Assembly (NCBI RefSeq): GCF_024753215.1
Contig: NZ_JANUGV010000001.1
Span: forward strand, 1,736,001-1,800,000
Reading direction: 5' to 3'
DNA from: Massilia solisilvae
Lineage (GTDB): Bacteria; Pseudomonadota; Gammaproteobacteria; Burkholderiales; Burkholderiaceae_D
DNA: 64,000 nt
Below are positions 9,336 through 17,398 of the stretch, in pieces. A program made the position numbers and the translations under genes. The notes under the pieces are model-generated. The model was not told the DNA's origin. It was given only the letters and a program-made list of their open reading frames with translations, and did not search any database. Every line of letters begins with the position of its first letter. Position 1 is the stretch's first letter.

Positions 9336-9582
9336 GACGGCGGGCGATCAGCCGGGAACGGTCGCCGTGTTGGACATCTCAGTTGACTTACGCCCTGATC
9401 TTTCGCTTCAGGAAGTCTTCCGTTCCGCCGTGCAAGGACGCAGTCCCGATACTCACATGGGACGAGCTCCCGCAGGCCATGCATTTGACGCCCGCCAGTA
9501 GCGGCCTTCAGCCATCGACCTAAGCTGGAGTTGGCGCGTCCGTTGGCATCGCTCCGGGCGCAAAAACTGACAGGAGGAAAGA

Positions 9583-11511
9583 ATGGAAACCCAGGCCCGA
9601 CTACCCGGCGCGCACGCCCCTTGGGGCCGCTCCTCGCTATTATGGCACCTCATCGCGTTGGCCGCCTGCGGCGCGCTGTGGGAAGGCCGGGCGTTCGCTA
9701 CGGGACAGGCCGAGGAGGCGCCCGTCGCGGCCGCGGCATCGGGCACAAGGTACAACGTTGTCCCGCTTTCGGACGATCCCGAGGTGGCAGCCGCATACAT
9801 CAACAACAAGGGGCAGGTGGCATTTACCGAGAACCCTTTCAATCCCAACGAGTTTACGCGGGCCCGCTTTTTCGACGGGAAAACGGTGCGGTCGATCATC
9901 CCGTTCCGCGCGCGCCAGTCCGCCGCGTCCGCCCTGAACGAGGTCGGGCAAGTCACCGGGTTCGTCGACAGCCGCAGGTTCTCCGGCGCCTACCGATGGA
10001 GCAAGGAGAAGGGTTTCGAGCGCCTTCTGCCCGCAGGCGGACAAGGCTTCGACATCAACAACAAGGGTGAGGTGGCGGGTTTTACTTTTTTTGATCCCAC
10101 CCACCCCACGCAGGCCAACGCCGCTTTGTGGAACGCCGCCAACGTCGCGACGAGTGTCGGTCCGCTCAACACCGGCTCCTTTGCGCTTGCCCTCAACGAT
10201 GCGGAAACGGTCGTGGGCGTGTTCCCGTTGGTGGTGGCGGGCCAATTCCTCCAACTGCCGTTCAGGTGGACCCAGTCCGCGGGGCTCCACACGCCTTCGA
10301 CGATTCCCAGCGACAGGTCGGCAGCGAACGACATCAACACCGCCGGGTACGTCGTCGGCGGCGCGGTCTTCCAGGAGGGCCAGCGCGAACATGCATTCTT
10401 GTGGACACCACAGGAGCAGTTAATCGATATTGGAGGCAACGGGTTCTCGATCGCGACCAAAATCAACGACAAGGGGATGGTGATCGGGCTGAAAGAGCCG
10501 TTTGCTTTTGCCTGGACGCGCGCGAGCGGGTTGGTCCAGATTGGCGCCGGCATTCCCAATGTCACCCAGTCGCTGGCGGACGACCTGAATAACCGCGGCC
10601 AGGTCGTAGGAACCGCCAACCTGGCCGGATCGCGCGCCTATATCTGGTCCCTGGCCGGCGGAATCGTGGACCTGAACACGCGCGTGCGCAACTTGCCGCA
10701 CGGGCTGTTCCTGCGGCGAGCCCTGGCGATATCGGACTACGGCTCGATCGTTGCAACCACCGACACGGGGCTGGTCCTGCTGACCACCCAGCCCGTCTCC
10801 GGCCTGCGTCCGCTGGTCGGCCCGATCACCGTCACCGGCAAGCAGCAACCCGGCCATCTGCTGTCCTTCTCCGCCAACTTCACCGATTCCGACCCGCACG
10901 ATACCCACAAGGCTACCTGGGACTGGGGCGACGGACACAAGGACACGGGAACGGTCAATGAGCGCAACGGCAGCGGCAACGTCAGTGGCCAGCACACCTA
11001 CAAAGCCCAGGGCGATTACACCGTCAAGCTCACCGTGACCGACTCCAGCGGCAAGAGCACGGTCGTCCGGCTCAACGTCACCGTGGTCAAGACTTGCCCC
11101 TGCGTGGCGGGCGAGGGCCGGTTCGTGTCGCCGGCCAACGCCTTCCGGGAGCCTACGAGCCGACCCGGTGTTGCGACGTTCGCCTTTGCCTCCGATGCCG
11201 GCAGCATGGCGGTGGTCCGGTTCAACTCGGCGGGTTTGCGCTTTCAGAGCGATCAAGTCGATTCGAAGGCGCTGCGGGGGACGGAATTGCAGTTCGGCGG
11301 CAGCGGCACCCTCAACGGCGCGGGCGGCTACAAGTTCACCCTGGCCGCCACGACGAATGAAGCAGGCAAGCTGAACGGCGTTCGCGTCCGGATCTGGCAT
11401 GCAGATCCGCGTTCCGGCGCCGAGGTTGTCGACTACGACAACATGCGGGCCAGCGCCGCTGGCGCCATCGCGACCGTGGACGAGGGAACGATCTCGGCCG
11501 ACACCGAGTGA
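9583..11511 (+). CDS. Secreted HAF-repeat protein with PKD domain
   Basis: A 642-residue exported protein. A signal peptide covers about residues 15-40. Residues 55-400 hold HAF-type repeats with recurring AxxINNKGQVAF, ALNEVGQVTGF, DINNKGEVAG, DINTAGYVVG, KINDKGMVIG and DLNNRGQVVG cores, predicted to build a beta propeller. A PKD domain follows at about 415-505 (TWDWGDGHKDTG, then SGQHTYKAQGDYTVKLTV). The end is a beta-rich post-PKD domain with a CPC motif. A strong AGGAGGAAAG ribosome site precedes the ATG. It is probably extracellular or surface bound with a binding role; no catalytic motif is visible. Confidence 0.8.
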   Translation: METQARLPGAHAPWGRSSLLWHLIALAACGALWEGRAFATGQAEEAPVAAAASGTRYNVVPLSDDPEVAAAYINNKGQVAFTENPFNPNEFTRARFFDGKTVRSIIPFRARQSAASALNEVGQVTGFVDSRRFSGAYRWSKEKGFERLLPAGGQGFDINNKGEVAGFTFFDPTHPTQANAALWNAANVATSVGPLNTGSFALALNDAETVVGVFPLVVAGQFLQLPFRWTQSAGLHTPSTIPSDRSAANDINTAGYVVGGAVFQEGQREHAFLWTPQEQLIDIGGNGFSIATKINDKGMVIGLKEPFAFAWTRASGLVQIGAGIPNVTQSLADDLNNRGQVVGTANLAGSRAYIWSLAGGIVDLNTRVRNLPHGLFLRRALAISDYGSIVATTDTGLVLLTTQPVSGLRPLVGPITVTGKQQPGHLLSFSANFTDSDPHDTHKATWDWGDGHKDTGTVNERNGSGNVSGQHTYKAQGDYTVKLTVTDSSGKSTVVRLNVTVVKTCPCVAGEGRFVSPANAFREPTSRPGVATFAFASDAGSMAVVRFNSAGLRFQSDQVDSKALRGTELQFGGSGTLNGAGGYKFTLAATTNEAGKLNGVRVRIWHADPRSGAEVVDYDNMRASAAGAIATVDEGTISADTE

Positions 11512-11518
11512 AGCGGGC

Positions 11519-11543
11519 ACGCGGGCGGCCGGGCTGCCCGCGT
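11519..11543 (+). terminator. Candidate hairpin terminator after the HAF/PKD gene
   Basis: ACGCGGGC and GCCCGCGT are perfect complements separated by 9 bases and start 8 bp after the stop codon. No T-run follows, so an intrinsic terminator is plausible but not certain. Confidence 0.4.
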
Positions 11544-11700
11544 ACAAACCGCAAGTGCAGTTGGCGGACCCTGTTGCGTCATTGCACGGTGACGAGGGAG
11601 CCGTGTCATGGGAGGGAACGGTTGCTACGGCCCGGTCAGCATCTGAAATTGTCGCTGTGGGTGTGATCGCGATGCGTAGGGGACCGGGTGCGCAGCTACG

Positions 11701-11728
11701 ATTTGACATAATATAAATTATGCGAACA
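11701..11728. other. dif-like XerC/XerD recombination site
   Basis: The 28 bp read as arm ATTTGACATAA, centre TATAAA and arm TTATGCGAACA. Against the reverse complement of the E. coli dif site, recalled from memory, about 24 of 28 bases agree, including the inner palindrome CATAAT/ATTATG and the 11-6-11 spacing. It lies in a gene-free gap and is strikingly AT-rich for its surroundings. KOPS-like octamers (GGGNAGGG) point rightward to its left and leftward to its right, as expected around a chromosomal dif. An alternative is a dif copy carried by a Xer-dependent mobile element. Confidence 0.75.
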
Positions 11729-12010
11729 GAAGGCCGGGCAGCGGCGAGATCTCAAACGCTGCCGCCGAGTCAGCAAAGTCCTTTCTGGGCAACAGGATCG
11801 CCGCTCAGGAGCACCGGCTGATCTCACAGATCTCCTTCCTGCCAATATGCCGATCGGCGAGCGAAGATCGGGCTGGGCCAGCACCGTTTCGGCCCTGCGG
11901 ACCGTCAGCACGTGCTCGGGCAGCCGGCGCTCCAGCCGTGCCAGGTGCAGCTCGCTGGCGCCACCAGCCTGGCCTTAACCTCAAGGTCTCCAACACGCCC
12001 AACCTATCGC
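11729..12010. other. Gene-free stretch between the dif-like site and the OTU toxin gene
   Basis: No frame here is convincing on either strand. The leftward frames are short and Arg/Pro-rich, as chance GC-rich frames are. Composition is high GC, unlike the adjoining toxin gene, and it could be decayed coding sequence; I cannot assign it. Confidence 0.4.
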
Positions 12011-14020
12011 TTATGCTAAATTTGCTGCTTGGGTGAAGTAATAATGGCCACCATGGAGGATCACCAATACATTGCCGTGATTCGCGTTGTTGGCCACGGC
12101 GCCTTGTGCGTTGTAATTGCCCTGCGTTGTTACAACGGTAACGGTTCCGTTGAGATTATGGCCGGCAAGCCTCAGTCGGTTTGCTATTTCTTGAATGAGT
12201 CCCGGCAACATTGGAAGCTGACCATGTGCGCTGAAATGGGCATTGTGCGCACTGTGATTATTCAACCAGTTTCGAATCTCTGCTGCCTCGTGATCCGTAA
12301 GATGAACGCCAAAAGCACCAGCTATGGCATAGATTAGACAGTTATTGCCGTCTGACCCGCCATAATATGCTTGAACGCCATTTTGTTCAGCCAAATGTTG
12401 GACTTCTTGCGGAATATGTGGCTGATACGCACTGACATCGGCACTCTCGGCTGTCACATCGCTTGAACCAGTGTACAGTTTGCTTTGCAGCTCCGCCAGC
12501 CTTGAGAGTTGAACCGTCAGATTATTCATAATTTGTTTAATCGCTTGTCCGGTACCCTGCTCAATTGCATACTCCTTGTGGCTATGGATCAGGATAACCA
12601 TATTTGCGATTGCTCGCTTGACCAACTTGATGTAAAACAGATACGCGATTTTTTGTACGTTGGCGGCCATTGGCGTGGTGGGAAATTTGACATCCGCGCC
12701 TGACAGGAACGCAGCTACGTTGGCATGCGCTTGTTCTATATTCGAATTTTCCTTCGAGCCCAGGAATTTTCGTCTCTTTGTCGAGCTTCCTTCCTTCTTT
12801 GCTGCTTTAGATTTCTGCTTGTTCGCGGAGCCTAGATACGCTTCTTTATGTGCTTCGATCGCAACCGATGCCAGCTCTTTATCCAGAAATAGTTGGGTGT
12901 CCTCAGCGGTTTTCAATATGAAATCAGGATTCGCTGACAGCATATTGAGGAATTTTTTGAAAACGGTATGCACCGCTTTGTAATCCGTTCCAACGCTTTC
13001 GTCTGATATTGTCGGTGGAAAGTTTACGTCAAGTGTTGGGCCAAGCGTGTTTAGCCAGTGCTCTGATTGCTGGGTTTGGGTAAATGGGGCGTAGAGCGCA
13101 GAATCGGGGACGATATCGTTAAACTTCGATAAGTATTGTGCCTCGTAGAGATCCTGAGCGGTCAGGTTTTTCTCCAGTTTGTCCTTTCTCTGGTACGAGC
13201 TTTTGATGAGATCGTCGGCTTGATGAAAAGGGAGCCCGCCGCTCGCGTCCACTGAAAATTCGTAATTTTTACCTGATTCGTAGGGCCGCTTGTTGAAACC
13301 ATTCTTCCGAGGTGCTGGCTGCGCTAGCTTGCCATAGGCGCGTATTCTTTCGTCAATCACCTTACGGTAGCCTTCCGATGGTTTTGCTTCTTTTGGTAAC
13401 GATGGGATGTCGGAGAAAAAATCTCTGAACTCTTGATCTCTGATCTTTCCGTGTGCTGAGTACGGTAAATCAGCTTTCTCGAGATCGCCCTTCTCTTTAA
13501 GTGCATCAGCTGCCTTGAAGCCTTTGAATTCAGAGTCTACGCGATATCCCGAGCCTCGCTGCGGGGTCAGCGTGACCTGAGCTGGTTGGCTGACTCGGTT
13601 CCATGTGCCGTCCATGCCCTGCTCAATGACAAAGCTCTCGCCGTCTTCTGACGTAAGGGTAACCCTCCCTCCCGAGATTGTGCTGGTTTGTTGGTAGACC
13701 TTGTTTGTGTCTGTATCTCTCCACGAAAATGTCTGGTTATCCTGGATGAAGACACCTTGGACAACCTGAGACGTATCGGCCGTATGAGGTGCGGTTGCCG
13801 CATGCTCCATTTGCCGGCCCGCCTGCCGATTGTCAACAAGCTGGACGAAGCTCTTTTTTATGCTGTTGCCCGCCATCTCTTGCGCCTTCCGGGTCTGTAT
13901 GCTGGAAGGCCGGTTGTCCAGGTGCTGAAATCCGGGCGAATCCCGCGTTTTCTCATTCCTGGCCTTGGCAGTGGCCGACGTAGCTTGACTATCCCGGTTT
14001 TTATCCGCATACGATTGCAT
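12011..14020 (-). CDS. Large toxin-like protein with C-terminal OTU-type cysteine protease domain
   Basis: A 669-residue protein without signal peptide or membrane helix. Residues 30-95 hold two copies of a short motif (HLDNRPSSIQTRKAQEMAG at about 33-51, then VQLVDNRQAGRQM at about 59-71), followed by VVQG. This resembles the N-terminal DNRP...QRKLQEMANNS motif of orphan polymorphic toxins and eCIS-associated proteins. The middle is mostly helical, polar and lysine-rich. The C-terminus carries an OTU-like signature: SDGNNCLIYAIAGAFG with Cys561, and HGGHYYF with His659. OTU enzymes cleave ubiquitin-like or other isopeptide links. ATG 14020 follows AAAAAGGG. The gene is visibly AT-richer than its neighbours, with many AAA, AAT and GAT codons, so recent transfer is likely. 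No immunity or secretion gene adjoins. Confidence 0.72.
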   Translation of the reverse strand: MQSYADKNRDSQATSATAKARNEKTRDSPGFQHLDNRPSSIQTRKAQEMAGNSIKKSFVQLVDNRQAGRQMEHAATAPHTADTSQVVQGVFIQDNQTFSWRDTDTNKVYQQTSTISGGRVTLTSEDGESFVIEQGMDGTWNRVSQPAQVTLTPQRGSGYRVDSEFKGFKAADALKEKGDLEKADLPYSAHGKIRDQEFRDFFSDIPSLPKEAKPSEGYRKVIDERIRAYGKLAQPAPRKNGFNKRPYESGKNYEFSVDASGGLPFHQADDLIKSSYQRKDKLEKNLTAQDLYEAQYLSKFNDIVPDSALYAPFTQTQQSEHWLNTLGPTLDVNFPPTISDESVGTDYKAVHTVFKKFLNMLSANPDFILKTAEDTQLFLDKELASVAIEAHKEAYLGSANKQKSKAAKKEGSSTKRRKFLGSKENSNIEQAHANVAAFLSGADVKFPTTPMAANVQKIAYLFYIKLVKRAIANMVILIHSHKEYAIEQGTGQAIKQIMNNLTVQLSRLAELQSKLYTGSSDVTAESADVSAYQPHIPQEVQHLAEQNGVQAYYGGSDGNNCLIYAIAGAFGVHLTDHEAAEIRNWLNNHSAHNAHFSAHGQLPMLPGLIQEIANRLRLAGHNLNGTVTVVTTQGNYNAQGAVANNANHGNVLVILHGGHYYFTQAANLA

Positions 14021-14340
14021 GGCTAACCCTTTTTTGAGTTGCACCCTTGATTGAAAAAGATGGGGATGAGCTTTGCTCGCGCCGCGACCAGTTTGACGCT
14101 GGGTGAGAAAGCTTCAGAATGAGAAGTGCCGAGACCCGAACCTCCGGCATGTCTCGCATGCCCATCCGTGATCGTTGCAATAATGAAATTGTACGCTCTC
14201 TGGCGCACAAGTGGATATCAGGGCTTAGTCGGAAGCCAACATTTGAAGAGCGGCTCAATGACACAGGCTCGGCACGCGGATGGCAGCCGCGTGTCGCCTG
14301 TGTTCCTTTATGTAGCCGGAGCCGTAGTGCCTGCGTGTGT
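14021..14340. other. Gap upstream of the OTU gene, downstream of P450
   Basis: This 320-bp stretch separates two leftward genes. It should contain the promoter of the OTU-type gene; a TACAAT hexamer on the minus strand near 14189-14194 is a possible -10 element, but no good -35 is seen at the right spacing. No coding region is supported. Confidence 0.4.
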
Positions 14341-15501
14341 TCAGGCTGCTTCGATTCGCAGCGGCAGCTCGACGAAGCCGCTCGCCGGATACACGGCGTT
14401 CACCGGTGCCGCATCTGGAGCCGGCGCGATTTTTTTTACGCGCGCCAAAAGTTCCTCGACAATGATGCGCAACTCAAGGCGCGCCAGCGGTGCTCCCGGA
14501 CAAACGTGAATGCCTGCTCCATACAACAGGTTCTTCGATGGATCCCGGTCCAGGCGGAACGAGTCTGGTTCATCGAACACCGCTTCATCGCGATTTGCCG
14601 ATGCCCACATCAAGGTGATGCGTTCGCCGGCGGCGAGGTATTGGCCGCCGATTTCCACAGGTCTCGTCAGCACGCGCCGGTTCGAGATCAATGGCGCATG
14701 CAGGCGCAGGATTTCATCGACGGCCGCCGGGACCAGCGTGACGTTTTCCCGCAAACGCTGCTGTAGTGCCGGCCACGCAGCCAGATAGTGCGCGACAATG
14801 CCGACGCTGGCGGCAATCGTGCTCAGCTCGCCGACAGTCCAGTTGCGCAGGATGCTGATGATCTCTTCCTCATTCAGCGGGCGCCCGCCCACGCGCTCGC
14901 GCAACAGACTGGTCGTCAGGTCGGCGGGCGCGCTTGCACCCGCGCTGCGGCGTACCGCCAGCAGTTCGCGAATATAGCCATCGAACTCGAAGGCAACCGC
15001 CTCCATCGCCGCACGGTCACGCGCCAGGGTCGCTGCATGGTTCTTGCGCGTCCACCTCCGCAGCGGATCACGCAGTTCGCTTGGCCAGCCAAGAAAGGCG
15101 GATTGCACCCGCAGTGCATAGTCCTCGGCAATTGCACTCATGAACTCGACCACGCCCGCCGCCGGCAAGCTGTCCATCAATTCAATGGCGATGGCGCGGC
15201 ACGCCGGTTCGAACGCCTGCATGCGCTCCACGCTGAAATACGGCTCGATGATGCGACGGTACTCGGTGTGCTGCGGCGGATCCATGCCACTCGGAACGGC
15301 AAGGTGGCTGGAGACGGCACTGCTGAATGTGAGGGGGGCGTGCAGCGCGCGCGTAACGTCGTCATGCCGAAACAGCGACCAGTTCAGGTAGTCGCTATGG
15401 GCCACCGGGCACCGGCGCCGCATCTCGTCATAGGCCGCGATCTGATCCTGAAGCACCGCTTCGGACCGTGGGTCCCATTCGGGGCTTGATTTACTGTCCA
15501 T
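14341..15501 (-). CDS. Cytochrome P450 with atypical I-helix
   Basis: A 386-residue bacterial class I-size P450. The heme-binding loop is LLYGAGIHVCPGAPLARLE with Cys334, and the K-helix ExxR is EILR (263-266). In the I-helix the usual (A/G)Gx(D/E)T(T/S) is replaced by VGELST (223-228): the acidic residue that helps deliver protons for O2 cleavage appears to be Leu. The residue N-W-T-V-G-E context suggests a distinct subfamily rather than decay. No ferredoxin or reductase gene lies nearby, so redox partners must be elsewhere. The ribosome site is weak. The substrate is unknown. Confidence 0.9.
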   Translation of the reverse strand: MDSKSSPEWDPRSEAVLQDQIAAYDEMRRRCPVAHSDYLNWSLFRHDDVTRALHAPLTFSSAVSSHLAVPSGMDPPQHTEYRRIIEPYFSVERMQAFEPACRAIAIELMDSLPAAGVVEFMSAIAEDYALRVQSAFLGWPSELRDPLRRWTRKNHAATLARDRAAMEAVAFEFDGYIRELLAVRRSAGASAPADLTTSLLRERVGGRPLNEEEIISILRNWTVGELSTIAASVGIVAHYLAAWPALQQRLRENVTLVPAAVDEILRLHAPLISNRRVLTRPVEIGGQYLAAGERITLMWASANRDEAVFDEPDSFRLDRDPSKNLLYGAGIHVCPGAPLARLELRIIVEELLARVKKIAPAPDAAPVNAVYPASGFVELPLRIEAA

Positions 15502-15681
15502 GATTCCAGTACAACATGCCGCGCACCGCGGCCGCGTACATGTTCCCTTGAGGATGTTAGTGACCTGAAGATTGTATCGGATGGAAATGCGATCGCAGGC
15601 GCTGATTGCGAAATGCTTGATCTGGTGAATGGAAACGACGTGGAGTGGGCAGATCAGTCCGGGTTTCCAAGGATGAGTGCC

Positions 15682-15956
15682 ATGGGTACACTAGTGTCTC
15701 TTGCGCAACCTACGGACAAAGTCGTGAACCCAGCTCCAGCGGCCGGCCAGTTGGCCGACCTGATCAACGCATACAAGCAGGACCAGGAATCGGTGTACAA
15801 CACCTGGTTTGTCGGCAGTGACGAACGGATGAAGGCCTTCCGCTCGATCAGTACATTCCCTTCGACCTGCTCGACAAACATTGCGAAGCGCTGTGCATGT
15901 TCGGGCAAGACCTGAACGCTTTGCGCAAGATCGCACGCGGCTGTCACTGCGCCTGA
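15682..15956 (+). pseudogene. Frameshifted or fused gene remnant
   Basis: The frame from ATG 15682 reads protein-like for about 55 residues (QLADLINAYKQDQESVYNTW, then FVGSDERMKAFRSI). It then loses sense, while another frame from about 15849 reads DQYIPFDLLDKHCEALCMF and GQDLNALRKIARG to a TGA at 15956. Either a frameshift or a deletion joined two different genes. I do not recognise either part securely. The remnant sits beside the P450 and OTU genes and supports past insertion or deletion in this zone. Confidence 0.45.
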
Positions 15957-15966
15957 GCGGCCGCGC

Positions 15967-17106
15967 TCACGCCGTCACCGGCGCAACCGGCATTCCGCGC
16001 GCCGCCCCGAGCAGTCGGACCAGCCGTCTTGCAAGCTGCGACAAGGCCCACGCGTAAGCGTAAATCAACGCGACCACCAGACCGAACAGGGCAAACAGCA
16101 GCGGCTGCGGCTGGCCTGCTATCGGCACGCCAAAAGCCCTGCTCGCAGCGGCAACGGCAAACATCATCAGCGGGAAATGGCAGGCGAAAATGACCGAATT
16201 TGCGGCCGGAAATCCCCGAGCGAGCCGCCACAGCAAGACCGACCGGCGATCCCGGTAAATCCTGCTACTGCCCAAGGCGAGCAGCAGGCAGGTCAGCCCG
16301 ATGCCGAACTGCAGATCGAGCAAGCTGCGAACCACCAGCACATACTGCTCCGGCACCTCGGACAGGTGCGATCCGACCACACGCGAAGTCAGCAGGCTCG
16401 CCACGAAGAGCACGAACGCCCTGCCCCGCCCTAGCCGTTCCTGCAGCCGCAAACGGTAGTGATAGACCCCGGCACCCATCATCCACAACAGCAGGTAGCC
16501 CACGAACTCCGGGGCCAGGACGGAGCCGACGATGGCGACGAAGGCCCCGAGCACCGCGCCCGTGCGGCGACGCGTGGGCAGGACAAACGCGGCAAAGGCC
16601 AGGTAGGCCCAGCATTCGTACGCCAGCAGGTAGAGCATCGAGTTGCTGCCAAGGCCGGGAACGATGAAGCGCTGGACCGGCAGCAGGTTTTCGGCAACCG
16701 CGCGCAGCGAAAAATCGGGCGTGAACTGATCGAAATAGGCGTAGGTGCCAGTGGAGCGCAGCTCGCAATGACCGGTCAGGTCCAGCAAGCCGCCAAGCAG
16801 CAGGCCGGGAACCAGAAATGCGTAGAACCACAAGGCCTTGTGGGCGATATCGCGCCACGCGCCGGCACCCTGCAATTTCCATCGGCGCAGGGATAACCCG
16901 CCCAGCAACATGCCGCTGACCAGCATGTACAGCACAAAGCCTTCGTGCCCCAGGCTGGTGCCAAAATAGAACAGGTTCAGCAGCACGCCCTTCTCTGCCA
17001 CGTCGTCGTACGGAGCTAGCAATAGAAAGCGCACGTGATAGAGCACCACCGCGAAGGCGGCCAGCCAGCGCCACCAGCCCAGCATGGTTACAAAATGCTT
17101 GTTCAC
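15967..17106 (-). CDS. Acyltransferase-3-like membrane protein
   Basis: A 379-residue integral membrane protein with about ten hydrophobic helices in the acyltransferase-3/OpgC pattern: a start like MLGWWRWLAAFAVVLYHVRF (Arg and His in the first helix), then GHEGFVLYMLVSGMLLGG. Family members transfer acyl groups onto sugars or other periplasmic and envelope acceptors. The acceptor cannot be told. The gene stands alone between the remnant and the NodT-MacAB operon. Confidence 0.8.
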   Translation of the reverse strand: MNKHFVTMLGWWRWLAAFAVVLYHVRFLLLAPYDDVAEKGVLLNLFYFGTSLGHEGFVLYMLVSGMLLGGLSLRRWKLQGAGAWRDIAHKALWFYAFLVPGLLLGGLLDLTGHCELRSTGTYAYFDQFTPDFSLRAVAENLLPVQRFIVPGLGSNSMLYLLAYECWAYLAFAAFVLPTRRRTGAVLGAFVAIVGSVLAPEFVGYLLLWMMGAGVYHYRLRLQERLGRGRAFVLFVASLLTSRVVGSHLSEVPEQYVLVVRSLLDLQFGIGLTCLLLALGSSRIYRDRRSVLLWRLARGFPAANSVIFACHFPLMMFAVAAASRAFGVPIAGQPQPLLFALFGLVVALIYAYAWALSQLARRLVRLLGAARGMPVAPVTA

Positions 17107-17398
17107 GCAAAAACCTCCTGGCCAGTAGACACCGCTGCCGCAACCTCACCCCAAACTAGCACCAGACCGGGCCGCTGCCTTGATCCACGCTGACGAATTG
17201 TTGGGAACCGCGCCGGACCCAACGGATCCAGCGCCACTCCATGCCTGCTCGGCAAAAGCATGAATCAGGCAAGGCGCCGGAAAGACACAATATTTGAAGA
17301 CAGAAATTCCTGGCATTAACATTCATTTACAGCAGAATCGGCCATAATGAACGGCGGCCTGAAGTGGTCGACCGTGTTTCCAACTGACGGCATCCAAT

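Noticed and set aside
9253-9501. 82-residue open frame after the TonB receptor
   Set aside because: It overlaps the receptor end in another frame, lacks a ribosome site and has no recognisable feature.
11703-11726. TTGACA at 11703 as a promoter
   Set aside because: No -10 hexamer lies 16-18 bp downstream, and the hexamer is better explained as part of the dif-like arm.
11696-12002. Short leftward frames left of the OTU gene as an immunity gene
   Set aside because: They have Arg/Pro-rich chance composition, no start signals and high GC unlike the toxin gene, so an immunity partner is not supported.
12011-14044. GTG start at 14044 for the OTU protein
   Set aside because: Its only ribosome-like GG is adjacent to the codon, while ATG 14020 follows AAAAAGGG at proper spacing.
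11500-16000. eCIS, type VI or phage structural genes near the OTU gene
   Set aside because: No tail, sheath, baseplate, VgrG, integrase or transposase gene is recognisable in the window, so a delivery system is not claimed.
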